The translations under genes were made by a program, and so were the position numbers. Shown piece by piece: positions 9,580-20,225 of a DNA stretch of 64,000 nucleotides. This DNA comes from Mycobacterium genavense ATCC 51234 (GTDB lineage: Bacteria; Actinomycetota; Actinomycetes; Mycobacteriales; Mycobacteriaceae). The stretch is from positions 558,001 to 622,000 of the forward strand of contig NZ_JAGZ01000002.1 in the NCBI RefSeq assembly GCF_000526915.1. Reading direction: 5' to 3'. Each line of letters starts with the position of its first letter. Position 1 is the first letter of the stretch. The notes beneath the pieces were generated by a model. The model saw only the letters and a program-made list of their open reading frames with translations, did no database searches and was not told the DNA's origin.

Positions 9580-10795
9580 ATGACCGACCTGATAGTCGAC
9601 CCCGACGCGATAGGGACTGCTGCCGACGAGTTGCAAGGGATCGGGTCGGCCCTGGAAGCGACGAACGCCGCCGCGGCGGCCCCGACGACGGGAGTGCTGG
9701 CGCCCACCACGGATTCGGTATCGTTGCGCACCGCCGCATTCCTGGACGCCCAGGCCGAGCAATACCAGGCGCTCAGCGCGCAGGCGGAACTGTTCCACAA
9801 CCAGTTCGTGCAGACGCTGGTCAACGCGCAGAACGCCTACACCGACACCGAGACGTCCAACGCGGCCGCCCTGCAGTCGGGCGACCAGATCGCGCTGATC
9901 ATGGGCGGCACCGGCAACCCGACCCCCACTGACACCTACGTGCAGGAGGTCTACCAGACGTTCGTCCTCCCGAATTACCCCGGCTATTCCCCGCAGGGTC
10001 TGTACACGCCCGAGCAGTTGTGGCCACTGACCGGCATCAACAGTAAAAGCTTCACGCAGTCGGTCCAAGAGGGCATCGCGATACTGAACAACGCGATCAT
10101 GAGCCATACCACCGCGGGCGACCGGCTCCTGGTCGTCGGCTATTCGCAGAGCGCCACGATCGCCACCATGGAGATGCGCTATCTCAATGCCCTGCCCGCC
10201 GTCCTGCGACCGGACCCCAACCTGCTGAACTTCATGATGCTCGCCGATCCCAACAATCCGGTGACCGGCGGCATCCTGACCCGCTTTATCCCGGGATTCT
10301 TCACCGCATTTCACGTACCGACGCCGGCGGACACCATCTACCTGGCCACCATCTACGGCATCCAGTACGACCTACGGCATCCAGTACGACCCCGTCGCCC
10401 AGTTCCCCGCGGGCATTTTCAATATCTCGGCCGACCTCAACGCGATTTTCGGCGTTCCGCTGCACACCCAAACTCCGTTGCTGACCGCTGCGCAACTTGC
10501 CACCGCGGTGCAACAGCAGATCGGCAACACCACCTACTTCATCGTTCCCACCACGAATTTGCCGCTGCTGGATCCGTTGCGGATGTTCGTGCCGATTTTG
10601 GGAAATCCGTTGGCCGACTTGCTCCAACCGTTCCTCAAGCCGTTAGTCGACTTCGGCTACGCCACCGGGCTGCCAGGCCCGCTGCAGTCCATCAGCTCGG
10701 TCGCCGGCGCCGCCGCAAGCCCGAGCATCTCGATCCCGCTGGCTACCGGACTGCCGTCGGTGGGTGTGCTGCCCATTGTGTCGGACGCGCGCTAG
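9580..10795 (+). pseudogene. PE protein with PE-PPE serine hydrolase domain, frameshifted by duplication
   Basis: The first 95 residues are a PE-like helical hairpin (MTDLIVDPDAIGTAADELQG). They are followed by a PE-PPE alpha/beta-hydrolase domain with GDRLLVVGYSQSATIA, whose Ser is the likely nucleophile. At 10353-10390 a perfect 19-bp tandem duplication shifts the frame inside YGIQYDPVAQFP. Removing one copy gives 398 residues ending VGVLPIVSDAR. The truncated product would keep the nucleophile but lose the C-terminal third, including the expected Asp and His. It follows the PPE gene directly. Confidence 0.88.
10353..10390. repeat. 19-bp perfect tandem duplication in the PE-PPE gene
   Basis: CTACGGCATCCAGTACGAC is present twice head to tail. 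It adds 19 bases and is the only lesion needed to explain the frame change of the gene. Confidence 0.96.
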
Positions 10796-10801
10796 TTCAC
10801 G

Positions 10802-11842
10802 TCAGCGGATCGACTGCAGCTGGGGCAGCCGGCCACCTACGTCGTTGTCGGCCAACGCGATTGCCTCGCCGAGCAGTTCGGCCAACTGGCGCGGGTACAC
10901 GGTCTGTCCCCCGGCCACCAGTTCGGCGATGTCGTCGGCGGCGCACCAACGGTGGCAGTGGATGTAGCGCCGTTCCAGCTCGGTGCGGCCCGTGCAGACC
11001 GGCTCGAAGCGCGTAGTGCGGCGCACGAAGAAGAATTCCTCGCTGTCGATCAGCGTGCCGTTGAACTCGAAGACCTCGTCGCGTCGCCAGACCGGTCCGA
11101 CCAGCTCGGCCGCTTCGACGCGTAACCCGGTCTCTTCGGCCAACTCTCGCGCGGCGGCCTCAGCCAGGCGTTCGCCCGGGCGCACCTCGCCGCCCACGGT
11201 GAACCACCACCGCGGCGCCGAGTCCTCGACCGCCGGATCCGAGCCGCACAGCAACAGCACCGCGCCCGTCTCGTCGAGCAGCACCACCCGCGCCGAGGTC
11301 CGGTGTTTGGGCGCCTCGTGCGGGGTGTGCGCCAGCGCGTGTGGCCGCTCCACGATCTCGAAATAGCTTGGAAGCGTGGCTGTTCCACCGAGACGAAGGG
11401 CACGCACCGGGCCCCACTCGCCCAGCGCCAGGGTGTCGCGGACCGCGTCGTTATGGAATCGGCGGGCCAGCAGCAGCCGGGCTTCGGCGTCGGCCAACTC
11501 GGCGATGAGGCCGGCCGGCAGTGCCGCGGGGTCGACCAGCGCGAGTGCGGCCGACAGCTCGTTTTCGGCGTTCTCCCGCGCGTGACGAGGTGCCCGCTCG
11601 GCGGCGTCGGCCAACGCGGCCAGTCGTCGGCCTTCGGGGGAGCCACCGTAGGCGTCGATCGCCACCGCGCGGGTGACCACCGCGCGCCGCGCCAGCGCGC
11701 TGTCGAGGGCCTGCCAGGACAGGTCGTAGCGAATGTTCAACCGGTTCAATCGTTGCGCGGTCTGAATGGCCCAGGCACCGATCACCGCCAACACCGCGAT
11801 CAGCACGACCAGCAGGACGATGGCGACGAGCGGCCAGGCCAT
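10802..11842 (-). CDS. Membrane-anchored Nudix hydrolase
   Basis: The 346-residue protein has an N-terminal transmembrane anchor (residues 3-27), a helical region, and a C-terminal Nudix fold with the box GGEVRPGERLAEAAARELAE continuing ETGL (GX5EX7REUXEEXGU satisfied). Nudix enzymes cleave nucleoside diphosphates linked to another moiety; the substrate is unknown. The ATG shares one base with the pimA stop (TGATG), so it is the last gene of the thrS-to-nudix operon. It is the Rv2609c homologue. Confidence 0.88.
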   Translation of the reverse strand: MAWPLVAIVLLVVLIAVLAVIGAWAIQTAQRLNRLNIRYDLSWQALDSALARRAVVTRAVAIDAYGGSPEGRRLAALADAAERAPRHARENAENELSAALALVDPAALPAGLIAELADAEARLLLARRFHNDAVRDTLALGEWGPVRALRLGGTATLPSYFEIVERPHALAHTPHEAPKHRTSARVVLLDETGAVLLLCGSDPAVEDSAPRWWFTVGGEVRPGERLAEAAARELAEETGLRVEAAELVGPVWRRDEVFEFNGTLIDSEEFFFVRRTTRFEPVCTGRTELERRYIHCHRWCAADDIAELVAGGQTVYPRQLAELLGEAIALADNDVGGRLPQLQSIR

Positions 11843-12966
11843 CAGCCGGCCACCTGAACCTTGACGCCCGAGCCGGCGACCGTCTCGTACACGCGCACGA
11901 TCTGCCCGGCCACCACCGACCAGTCGTAGCGGGATACCGATTCGGTCGCCGCGGCCACGTAACGCGCACGCAGCGCGTCGTTTTCGAGCATCTCGACGAG
12001 CCCGTCGGCCAGCGCGGCCGCGTCGCCGACCGGCACCAGCCGTCCGGCCTCGCCGTCGCGCAGCACGCGCCGGAAGGCATCCAGGTCGCTGGCCACCACC
12101 GGCGTGCCGGCGGCCATCGCCTCCACCAGCACGATGCCGAAACTCTCGCCGCCGATGTTGGGCGCGCAGTAGACGTCGGCACTGCGCATCGCCGAGGCCT
12201 TTCCGGCGTCGTCGACCTGGCCGAGGAAACGCAGGTAACGCGTCAGTTCGCCGGCCTCCGCGCGTAATTCGTCCTCGTCGCCGTGGCCGACGATCAGCAC
12301 CTGCAGGTCCGGGTAGCGTTCGGTCACCCGCGGCAGCGCCTCGAGCAGCACCTGCATGCCCTTGCGAGGTTCGCCGAAGCGGCCCAGGAACAACACCGTC
12401 TTGCCCGGCCGCGGATACCCGTCCAAGGGCGGCGCCGAGGCGAGGGAGGCGACGTCGACCCCGTTGGGGATCTCCACCGCGTCGGACCCGAGCGCCTCCA
12501 TCTGCCAGCGCCGGGCCAAGTCGGACACCGCGATGCGGCCGACGATCTTCTCATGCCACGGCCGCAGCACACCCTGAAAGACGCTCAGCGTCAGCGATTT
12601 GGTGGTCGAGGTGTGAAAGGTGGCCACGATCGGGCCCTCGGCGATGCGCAGCGCCCACATCGACAGGCTGGGGGCATTCGGTTCGTGCAGATGCAGCACG
12701 TCGAAGTCGCCCTCGGTCAGCCAGCGCCGGACCCGCCCGTGCACCGCGAAGCTGAATTGCAGCCGCGCCACCGAACCGTTGTAGGGAATCGGGATGGCCT
12801 TGCCGGCGGAGACGACGTAGTCGGGCAGGCAGACGTGCGGCGACGCCGGAGCCAGCACGCTGACCTGATGGCCGCGGTCGCGCAGCACCTCGGCGAGCTG
12901 CAACACATGTGACTGCACCCCGCCCGACACGTCGAACGAGTAGGGGCAGACCATCCCGATCCGCAT
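11842..12966 (-). CDS. pimA: Phosphatidyl-myo-inositol alpha-mannosyltransferase PimA
   Basis: The 374-residue GT-B retaining glycosyltransferase (GT4) transfers the first mannose from GDP-mannose to phosphatidylinositol, the first committed step to PIM, LM and LAM, at the cytoplasmic face of the membrane. It begins MRIGMVCPYSFDVSGGVQSH, with the conserved His in ATFHTS and the C-terminal nucleotide site GESFGIVLVEAMAAGTPVVA (EX7E). The ATG at 12966 shares a base with the patA stop. A much longer open frame upstream is a shadow of patA. Confidence 0.96.
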   Translation of the reverse strand: MRIGMVCPYSFDVSGGVQSHVLQLAEVLRDRGHQVSVLAPASPHVCLPDYVVSAGKAIPIPYNGSVARLQFSFAVHGRVRRWLTEGDFDVLHLHEPNAPSLSMWALRIAEGPIVATFHTSTTKSLTLSVFQGVLRPWHEKIVGRIAVSDLARRWQMEALGSDAVEIPNGVDVASLASAPPLDGYPRPGKTVLFLGRFGEPRKGMQVLLEALPRVTERYPDLQVLIVGHGDEDELRAEAGELTRYLRFLGQVDDAGKASAMRSADVYCAPNIGGESFGIVLVEAMAAGTPVVASDLDAFRRVLRDGEAGRLVPVGDAAALADGLVEMLENDALRARYVAAATESVSRYDWSVVAGQIVRVYETVAGSGVKVQVAG

Positions 12967-13871
12967 CAGACTTCCTTCAGCCGGGCACGTCTGTCGGCGG
13001 ACAGATCGGCTAACCACTGCGGCTGCAGCATGTGCCAATCCTCGGGGTGGGCGGCGATGTTCGCGGCGAATTGATCGGCCAACACCTGGGTGATGGCTCT
13101 GACGTCCCCGCTGGAGCAGTCCAGCGGCGGCTGGATACGAACCCGCCAGGCGTCGCCCTCGTTCCAGCAGTGCGCCGCGCACAGCGCCGCCCCGGTTTCG
13201 ATCGCCAGCTTCGCCGGCCCGGCCGGCAGCCGGGTGGGCTCGCCGAAGAAGTCGACCTCGACACCGGTGCGGGTGAGGTCGCGCTCGGCCATCAGGCACA
13301 CCACCCGGTTGGCGCGCAGCCGCTCGCACAACACCTCGAACGGCGGCCGATCGCCGCCGGACAGCGGAAGCACTTCGAAGCCAAGGCTTTCGCGGTAGGC
13401 GATGAAACGGCGGTACAGCGATTCGGGTTTGAGTCGCTCGGCGACCGTGGTGAAGGTGCCGTGCGTCTGCGCCAGCCACACCCCGGCCATGTCCCAGTTG
13501 CCGCTGTGTGGCAGTGCGAGCACCGCGCCACGGCCGGCGGCCAGGGCCGCGTCGAGATTGTCCGCGCCGAGGAACAGCTCGTCGATTCGCCGGGCCAGCA
13601 CCCGGTGATCCATCGACGGCAGGCGGAAGGCCTCCCGCCAGTAGCGGCCATAGGACCGCAGCGAAGCCCGCATCAGGGCGTCGGGTACCTGCGCCGGCGG
13701 CACACCGATGACCCGGGCCAGGTTCTTGCGCAGCTGCTCGGGACCGCCATTGCGGGCGGCATAGCGGGCTCCGGTGTCGAATACGTTGCGCGCGGCGAAC
13801 TCTGGGACCGCTCGCACCGCCATCCAGCCGGCGGCATAGGCCCAGTCGGTTGCCGTCTCGGTCAAGATCAC
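12966..13871 (-). CDS. patA: Phosphatidylinositol mannoside acyltransferase PatA
   Basis: The 301-residue acyltransferase of the HtrB/LpxL superfamily acylates the mannose of PIM1/PIM2. The HX4D motif is HSGNWD (about 122-127), with a second conserved element LMAERD. It starts with GTG, overlapping the pgsA stop as GTGA, and ends one base into pimA. The order thrS-HIT-pgsA-patA-pimA-nudix is the conserved mycobacterial PI/PIM operon. Confidence 0.94.
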   Translation of the reverse strand: MILTETATDWAYAAGWMAVRAVPEFAARNVFDTGARYAARNGGPEQLRKNLARVIGVPPAQVPDALMRASLRSYGRYWREAFRLPSMDHRVLARRIDELFLGADNLDAALAAGRGAVLALPHSGNWDMAGVWLAQTHGTFTTVAERLKPESLYRRFIAYRESLGFEVLPLSGGDRPPFEVLCERLRANRVVCLMAERDLTRTGVEVDFFGEPTRLPAGPAKLAIETGAALCAAHCWNEGDAWRVRIQPPLDCSSGDVRAITQVLADQFAANIAAHPEDWHMLQPQWLADLSADRRARLKEV

Positions 13872-14533
13872 GGCGCGCTCGTTTCACCGCTTCCCGGATC
13901 AGGCAGCAAGGGTTCGGCCGCGCCGGTAGAGGTCCGCACCGCGTGCAACCGCTGCACGCTGGTGCCTACGCTGGCCGCTGCCAGCACCCACATGGCCACG
14001 GGCAGCGCCCACGGCAACGGATAACCGGGCAGATCGGACAGGCCCGCGCCGACCAGCACGATGATCAGCCGTTCCGGTCGTTCGATGATCCCGCCGTCCC
14101 CGCGCAGCCCGCTGGCCTCGGCCCGGGCCTTGATGTAGGAGATCACCTGCGAGGTGACCAGGCAGATCAGCGTCGCCACCGCCAGCGATTTGTCATGCAG
14201 GCCAAAGACAATCCACCACAGCAGTCCGCTGAACACCGCGCCGTCGCTGACGCGGTCGCACGTCGCGTCGAGTACCGCGCCGAATCGGGTGCCGCCGCCG
14301 CGCTCGCGGGCCATCGCGCCGTCGACCATGTCGAAGAGCACGAAGAACCAGACCACCAGCGCGCCGACGAACAGCTTGCCGATCGGAAACAACGTCAGGG
14401 CCCCCGCCACGGCCACGACGGTGCCCAGGATCGTGACGGCGTCCGGCGTCAAGCCCACTCGCAGCAGCGCCCGGGCTGTCGGAGCCGTGAGCCGGGCGAA
14501 CGCGGCCCGGGACAGGAAGGGCGCCTTACTCAT
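13868..14533 (-). CDS. pgsA: Phosphatidylinositol (phosphate) synthase PgsA
   Basis: The 221-residue integral membrane CDP-alcohol phosphotransferase makes phosphatidylinositol phosphate from CDP-diacylglycerol. The family motif D-X2-DG-X2-AR-X8-G-X3-D-X3-D is present in DMVDGAMARERGGGTRFG followed by AVLDATCD. About six membrane segments are visible. [15 protein letters not shown] at 14533 is chosen because the ATG overlaps the HIT gene stop (ATGA) and matches the M. tuberculosis protein; an ATG five codons earlier is possible. Confidence 0.95.
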   Translation of the reverse strand: MSKAPFLSRAAFARLTAPTARALLRVGLTPDAVTILGTVVAVAGALTLFPIGKLFVGALVVWFFVLFDMVDGAMARERGGGTRFGAVLDATCDRVSDGAVFSGLLWWIVFGLHDKSLAVATLICLVTSQVISYIKARAEASGLRGDGGIIERPERLIIVLVGAGLSDLPGYPLPWALPVAMWVLAAASVGTSVQRLHAVRTSTGAAEPLLPDPGSGETSAP

Positions 14534-15090
14534 TTCTGTCTGGCCCACTCCGTGGCAAGCAACTGGCGCGTCTCGCGCAGCAACTGCGGGATCACTTTCG
14601 CGCCGCCGACAATCGTGATGAAGTTCGCGTCACCGCCCCAGCGCGGCACCACGTGCACGTGCAGGTGTTCGGCCAGCGACCCGCCCGCCGAGGTGCCCAG
14701 ATTCAGGCCGACGTTGAACCCGTGCGGCCGCGACACGTTCTTGATCACCCGAATCGCCTTCTGGATGAAGGCCATCAACTCCGCGCTCTCGGCCTCGGTC
14801 AGGTCTTCGATCTCGGACAGCCGCCGGTAGGGCACCACCATCAGGTGCCCGGGGTTGTACGGGTAGAGGTTGAGCACGGCGTAGACGAGCTCACCGCGTG
14901 CGACCACCAGGCCCTCTTCGTCGGGCAGTTGCGGGATGTCGGTGAACGGCTGGTCGGGTGTGCCGTTGTCGCGCTTGGCCGGCGCCTCGGCCAGATACGT
15001 CATCCGGTACGGCGTCCACAACCGCTGCAGGTGATCGCGATCTCCGACACCCCGGTCGAGAATCGTGTTCTCGCTGTCCTGCTCACTCAC
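14530..15090 (-). CDS. HIT family hydrolase/phosphorylase (Ap4A-phosphorylase type)
   Basis: The 186-residue histidine-triad protein has the motif [10 protein letters not shown]. The M. tuberculosis orthologue Rv2613c was characterised as a diadenosine tetraphosphate phosphorylase. The start is GTG at 15090, giving MSEQDS; it overlaps the thrS stop by 8 bases, and an in-frame ATG three codons upstream is less likely. [17 protein letters not shown] is conserved in the family. The gene lies between thrS and pgsA. Confidence 0.92.
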   Translation of the reverse strand: MSEQDSENTILDRGVGDRDHLQRLWTPYRMTYLAEAPAKRDNGTPDQPFTDIPQLPDEEGLVVARGELVYAVLNLYPYNPGHLMVVPYRRLSEIEDLTEAESAELMAFIQKAIRVIKNVSRPHGFNVGLNLGTSAGGSLAEHLHVHVVPRWGGDANFITIVGGAKVIPQLLRETRQLLATEWARQK

Positions 15091-17149
15091 CGCCGGCAAC
15101 CTTCACCAATTCTTTTGTGGGAGCGTCATTCTCGCGGTCGGCTATCCACTTGACGATCGTGTCGATCGCGGCGTCGACCGGCACGCCGTTGATCTGGCTG
15201 CGGTCGCCGAAGCGAAAGCTGACCGCTCCGTTCTCGACGTCCCGGTCGCCGGCCAACAACATGAACGGCACCTTCTGGTTGGTGTGGTTCACGATCTTCT
15301 TGGCCATCCGGTCGTCGCTGGTGTCCACCTCGACCCGCACACCACGCGAGCGAAGTTGGCCCGCAACGTTTTCCAGGTAGCTGGCGTGCTCGTCAGCGAC
15401 CGGGATCCCGACCACCTGGACCGGCGCCAGCCACGCCGGGAAGGCCCCGGCATAGTGCTCGGTGAGAATGCCGAAGAACCGCTCGATGGACCCGAACAGC
15501 GCCCGGTGAATCAGCACCGGGCGCTGTCGCGACCCGTCGGAGGCGGTGTATTCCAGCTCGAATCGGTCCGGCATGTTGAAGTCGAGCTGGATCGTCGACA
15601 TCTGCCAGCTGCGCCCCAGCGCGTCCTTGACCTGCACCGAGATCTTCGGGCCGTAGAACGCCGCGCCGCCGGGGTCGGGAACGAAATGCAACCCCGACGC
15701 CACGGCCACCTCGCGCAGGACCTCGGTGGCCTCGTCCCACATCTCGTCGGAGCCGGAGTACTTCTCCGGGTCCTTGGTGGACAGCTCCAGGTAGAAGTCG
15801 TTGAGCCCGTAGTCGGCCAGCAAGTCGAGTACGAAGCGCAGCAGCGAGGTCAGCTCGTCGCGCATCTGCTCGCGCGTGCAGTAGATGTGGGCGTCGTCCT
15901 GGGTCATGCCCCGCACCCGGGTCAGCCCGTGCACCACGCCCGACTTCTCATAGCGGTACACACTGCCGAACTCGAAGAACCGCAACGGAAGCTCGCGATA
16001 CGAGTGCCCGCGCGACCGGTAGATCAGGTGGTGCATCGGGCAGTTCATCGGCTTGAGGTAGTAGTCCTGCCCGGGCTTGCGCACCGTCCCGTCCGCGTTG
16101 AACTCCGCGTCCAGGTGCATCGGCGGGTACATGCCGTCGGCGTACCACTCCAGGTGGCCCGAGGTGATGTACAGCTGCTCCTTGGTGATGTGCGGGGTGT
16201 TGACGAACTCGTACCCGGCCTCGATGTGCTTACGCCGCGAGTACTCCTCCAGCTCGCGCCGGATGATGCCCCCCTTGGGGTGGAAAACAGCTAGGCCGGA
16301 ACCGATTTCGTCGGGGAAGCTGAACAGGTCCAGCTCGACGCCCAGCTTGCGATGGTCGCGCCACTGCGCCTCCTCGAGCAGCTCCAGGTGCTTGTCGAGA
16401 GCCTCCTGCGACTCCCAGGCGGTGCCGTAGATGCGTTGCAGGCTGGCGTTGCTCTGGTCACCGCGCCAGTAGGCGGCCGAGCTGCGGGTCAGCTTGAACG
16501 CCGGGATGTGCTTGGTGGTCGGAATGTGCGGCCCGCGGCACAGGTCACCCCAGACCCGTTCGCGGGTACGGGGATTGAGGTTGTCGTAGGCGGTGAGTTC
16601 GTCATTGGAACCAGGGGGGCCGACCTCCATCACGTCGGGGTCGCCCGATTTGTCGTCGACGAGTTCGAGCTTGTAGGGCTCGTTGGCCAGTTCCGCGCGC
16701 GCGGCGTCCTTGGACGGATACACTCGCCGGTCGAACAGCTGCCCGTCCTTGACGATCTGGCGCATCCGCTTTTCCAGCTTTTCCAGGTCTTCGGGCGTGA
16801 ACGGTTCGGCCACGTCGAAGTCGTAGTAGAAGCCGTCCGCGATCGGCGGCCCGATGCCCAATTTGGCGTGCGGGAACAGGTTCTGGACGGCCTGGGCCAA
16901 CACGTGCGCGGTCGAATGCCTGATGACGCTGCGGCCCTCGTCGGTGTTGGCCGCGACCGGGATCACCTCGGTGTCGGCGTCGGGCACCCAGCTCAGGTCG
17001 CGCAGCTTGCCGTCGGCGTCGCGCACCACCACGATCGCGTCGGGCGTACCCCGGCGCGGCAACCCCGCCTCCCCGACCGCCGCGGCCGCGGTAGTCCCGG
17101 CAGCAACCCGGATCGGTGCTGCCGGGGCGGATTCTGCGGGGGCGCTCAT
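15083..17149 (-). CDS. thrS: Threonyl-tRNA synthetase
   Basis: This 688-residue class II aminoacyl-tRNA synthetase has an N-terminal TGS-like domain, the editing domain with [11 protein letters not shown], the catalytic core with the zinc-binding Cys in PMNCPMHHL, motif 3 [13 protein letters not shown] and the C-terminal anticodon-binding domain. I start at MSAPAES (17149), where GGAG lies at a good distance; an ATG 18 codons upstream is open. It heads the overlapping operon down to the Nudix gene and is intact. Confidence 0.96.
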   Translation of the reverse strand: MSAPAESAPAAPIRVAAGTTAAAAVGEAGLPRRGTPDAIVVVRDADGKLRDLSWVPDADTEVIPVAANTDEGRSVIRHSTAHVLAQAVQNLFPHAKLGIGPPIADGFYYDFDVAEPFTPEDLEKLEKRMRQIVKDGQLFDRRVYPSKDAARAELANEPYKLELVDDKSGDPDVMEVGPPGSNDELTAYDNLNPRTRERVWGDLCRGPHIPTTKHIPAFKLTRSSAAYWRGDQSNASLQRIYGTAWESQEALDKHLELLEEAQWRDHRKLGVELDLFSFPDEIGSGLAVFHPKGGIIRRELEEYSRRKHIEAGYEFVNTPHITKEQLYITSGHLEWYADGMYPPMHLDAEFNADGTVRKPGQDYYLKPMNCPMHHLIYRSRGHSYRELPLRFFEFGSVYRYEKSGVVHGLTRVRGMTQDDAHIYCTREQMRDELTSLLRFVLDLLADYGLNDFYLELSTKDPEKYSGSDEMWDEATEVLREVAVASGLHFVPDPGGAAFYGPKISVQVKDALGRSWQMSTIQLDFNMPDRFELEYTASDGSRQRPVLIHRALFGSIERFFGILTEHYAGAFPAWLAPVQVVGIPVADEHASYLENVAGQLRSRGVRVEVDTSDDRMAKKIVNHTNQKVPFMLLAGDRDVENGAVSFRFGDRSQINGVPVDAAIDTIVKWIADRENDAPTKELVKVAGGE

Positions 17150-17335
17150 CGGTGGGTCTCCAAGGTTCGGTGGGGGAATCAATCGGTGATTAATCGGTGC
17201 CATGCTATCGGTGCGCGCCCCGACAGGCCCAAGCCGTCACACCGCGGCAACCGCACCGCTTGTCCCCCGATCGGTGTGAAATTCCGTCCCATCGGCGGAT
17301 TCCGCGCCCGGCCGGGCGTTCCTAGCCTTGGTGCC

Positions 17336-18174
17336 ATGCGCACAGTTGGCGTCCTCAGGTCTGTCGAACATCGACAGGGGGTTTCGATCGCCTACCAGGT
17401 CAACCCCGGGCCGGGTGCGCGCGCGGACTGGCTGGTGCTGGTCCACGGGACCATGCAATCGAAGACCATCTGGGAGCGCTTCGGCTATACCGAACAGCTG
17501 ACCCGCCGGTTCAATGTGGTGACCATCGACGTCCTGGGCCATGGGCAAAGCAGCAAACCACATTTTGCGGCGCGCTACGACACGCGCTTTCTCGCGCTCG
17601 ATATCTGCGCGGTGCTGGACGCAATCGGGGTCCGGTCCGCCCACTACCTGGGGTACTCGCTGGGCGGCAGAATCGGTTTAGCGATGGCGGTGCTGCACCC
17701 GGGCCGGGTTCGCTCGCTGGTCGTCGTCGGATCTTCGCACCACGCCCAACACGACCTCGCGGAGAGGTTCTTTTGCCGGGGCGCCGTCGAGATCCTCGAG
17801 ACCGACGGGATGCCGGCTTTCCTCGCCCGGTGGCAACAGGCACGCGGCTTCGTCCTGAGCGCGAAGAACCTCGACCGATTGGCCGGTCACGATCCCCTGG
17901 CGCTGGCCGCCTACCTGCCTCCTGCCAAACGGATCCGGGCATCGATGAGCACCAACTTTCGCGGATCGCGATTCCGACGCTCATCTGCGCCGGCACCGAT
18001 GACGCTTTTCGTTTCGAGGAATCAGCCGAACTGGCGGACCTGATCCCCGGCGCCACGTTTTACGCACTGGCAGGCAAAGACCACGGTCCGACGATCACGA
18101 CCGGCGCGCCCGAACTCCTCGACCAACTGACCGCGTTCTACGCCGTCAGCAACGCCACCGAATGGGCCGCGTGA
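17336..18174 (+). pseudogene. Alpha/beta hydrolase, frameshifted
   Basis: MRTVGVLRSVEHRQG leads into a canonical alpha/beta hydrolase: oxyanion HGTMQS, nucleophile elbow GYSLGG, then a frame change. The Asp (GTDDAF) and the catalytic His (GKDHGPT) are in the other frame. One G appears lost near 17917 (tacctg-cctcc instead of an extra G), since restoring it gives AAYLASCQTDPGIDE and 279 residues. As it stands the protein lacks the Asp and His. It starts divergently from thrS. Confidence 0.85.
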
Positions 18175-18175
18175 G

Positions 18176-18798
18176 CTACGGCTGGCCGGGTTTGAGTTTG
18201 ACGAACAACGCATCGGCTTCGGCCAGCAGCGTGTCGCCGTCGTCAACTTGCCCGACACGAAGATCTTGCGGCCGTCCACGCGGTCGATGCCGGCGTCGAA
18301 CTGCAGGTCCTTTTCGATCGGGACGATGTTGCGGTAGTTGATCGTCAGATAAGCGGTCCGCTGCCGGCGGCTGCCGGTGAGCACCGACGCGGTCAGGCCG
18401 AGCACGGTGTCGAACAGCATCCCCAACGACCCGCCGTGCACGGCGCCGTTGCGGCCCAGGTGAAACCGCGCGAAGCGGGCGGTGCCCTCGATCCGGCCGT
18501 CCGCGGTCTTGCGGGACGTCAACGGCACCGTCAGGACGTTGCCGCGCATCGGCAGGTCCATTCGGCGGCCCGACGGCGACTCCCACTCGTCCGCGTCGTA
18601 CGGGCTCAGCAGCACGGACAGCTTCTCCAGCGTGTCGGCGGCCTCGCTGATCACCTCGTCGGGAGCGTCGACGGCCCGCGCGTGGTCCTGCAGCTTGCGC
18701 ACCGCGTCGATGAACCGGCCGTAATCCGGCCCGCCCTTGGTCGTCGGTTCGGGTGGGTTGAATCCCCCGCCGGGGTGTTTCTGATGCTCACCGGCCAC
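18176..18798 (-). pseudogene. PaaI-like (hotdog) thioesterase, frameshifted
   Basis: The 207-residue reconstructed protein has a hotdog core FHLGRNGAVHGGSLGMLFD, with the HGG loop typical of PaaI/4HBT thioesterases. One G is missing near 18244, since GKL should be followed by DDGDTLLAEADALFVKL in the alternative frame. The break removes only about the last 22 residues, so partial function is possible. It is convergent with the broken hydrolase, whose stop is one base away. Confidence 0.82.
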
Positions 18799-18822
18799 CA
18801 GAACACCGTATTGGGTGTGGAA

Positions 18823-19700
18823 TTACTTCGCGCCGGCAGCCGCCAGGGTCTCGAACTCCTCGTCGGACAGCGTGATCTCGGCCGCGGCCACGTTCTCCTC
18901 CAGGTGCGACACCTTCGACGTGCCGAGGATCGGCAGCATCACCGGCGAGCGCTTCAGCAGCCAGGCCAGCGCCAGCTGCGAGGGGGCGACGCGTGGTGGT
19001 CGTCGGCGATGCGTTTCAGCGGGCCGTCGGGAGCGGCCAGCTGCCCCGCCGCCAGCGGGAAGTACGGGATGAACCCGACGCCGTGTTCGGTCGCGAAGTC
19101 GAGGAGCGGTTCAGCCCGGCGGACGGTCAGGTTGTACATGTTCTGCACCGACACGATCGGGGTGATCTGCTGGGCCTCCTTCAGCTGGTCGACGCTGACC
19201 TCGGACAGCCCGATGTGGCGGATCTTGCCCTCGTCCTTCAGCTTGGCCAGCTCGCCGACCTGGTCGGCCAGCGGCCACTTGGGGTCGACGCGGTGCAACT
19301 GCAACAGGTCGATGGTCTCCACACCCAGCCGGCGCAGGCTCATCTCGGTTTCCTGACGCAGGTAGGCCGGAAAGCCCATCTCGATCCAGACGTCGGGGCC
19401 GGTCCGCAAAAATCCGGCCTTGGTCGCGATCACCAGGTCGTCATAGGGGTACAGCGCCTCGCGGATGATCTCCTCGGAAATGTAGGGGCCGTAGGAGTCC
19501 GCGGTGTCGATGAGATTTACGCCCAGTTCGACGGCGCGGCGCAACACTCGGACGCATTCGTCGCGATCGGCGGGTGAGCCCCAGACGCCCTTGCCGACGA
19601 TGCGCATTGCCCCGAACCCGAGGCGGTTGACGGTCAAATCGCCGCCGAGGGTGAACGTTCCGGACGCTTCTGCAACGGTTTTCGAGTTTTGTGCGGTCAC
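18823..19700 (-). pseudogene. Aldo/keto reductase, frameshifted near the C-terminus
   Basis: The sequence has the AKR TIM barrel with catalytic Asp and Tyr in LIDTADSYGP, Lys in VIATKAGF and His in LLQLHRVD. The frame changes at a run of five G on the plus strand (18982-18986). Adjusting it restores [20 protein letters not shown] and the usual end, with TAA at 18823. The likely start is GTG at 19700 (MTAQNSKTVAEAS), only 24 bases from the divergent DUF1990 start. Loss of the last ~60 residues removes part of the NADPH site. Confidence 0.84.
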
Positions 19701-19724
19701 CTTTACGACCGTACGCTCGGGCGG

Positions 19725-20225
19725 GTGGACCTGGCAGCGCTCGAAGAGCTTCCGCTGACGTACTCCGAGGTGGGCGCGACCGCCGCCGGCGAGCTGCCCG
19801 CGGGATATCACCATCAACACGTGCAGCGCCGGATCGGCACGGGCCGGCAGCGATTCGAGCGGGCGGCCGAGGCGGTGATGCGCTGGGGCATGCAGCGCGG
19901 GGCCGGCCTGCGGGTGCAAGCCTCCTCCGAGGTTGTCGTGCTCGACGCGGTGGTGGTGGTGCGGCTGGGGTTTCTGCCCGCGCCGTGCCGCGTCGTCTAT
20001 GTGATCGACGAGCCCGATATCCGCGGGTTCGGCTACGGCACCCTGCCGGGCCACCCGGAGTCCGGCGAGGAACGCTTCGCCGTGAGCCGGGACCCGGCCA
20101 CCGACGCGATGTTCGCCAAGGTGTCGGCGTTCTCCCGGCCGGCGACCTGGTGGAGCCGGGCCGGCGGACCGGTGCTGAAGGTCGGCCAGCGGCTCATCGC
20201 GCAGCGGTACCTGCGGGTGGTCTGA
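19725..20225 (+). CDS. DUF1990 family protein
   Basis: The 166-residue protein starting at GTG (VDLAALEELPLTYSEVGAT) has the DUF1990 pattern: EVGATAAGELPAGYHH, WGMQRGAGL and FGYGTLPGHPESGEERF. It matches Rv2616 in my memory. The reaction is unknown. Its end overlaps the convergent nitronate monooxygenase gene by 32 bases. No ribosome-binding site is evident, so leaderless translation is plausible. Confidence 0.82.
   Translation: MDLAALEELPLTYSEVGATAAGELPAGYHHQHVQRRIGTGRQRFERAAEAVMRWGMQRGAGLRVQASSEVVVLDAVVVVRLGFLPAPCRVVYVIDEPDIRGFGYGTLPGHPESGEERFAVSRDPATDAMFAKVSAFSRPATWWSRAGGPVLKVGQRLIAQRYLRVV

Noticed and set aside
11842..13887. A 681-residue ORF covering pimA and more
   Set aside because: The first 307 residues are an Arg/Pro-rich shadow of patA; pimA begins at 12966.
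12283..14830. Long plus-strand open frames opposite the PIM operon
   Set aside because: They are Arg-, Pro- and Gly-rich antisense shadows typical of high-GC DNA, without domains or ribosome-binding sites.
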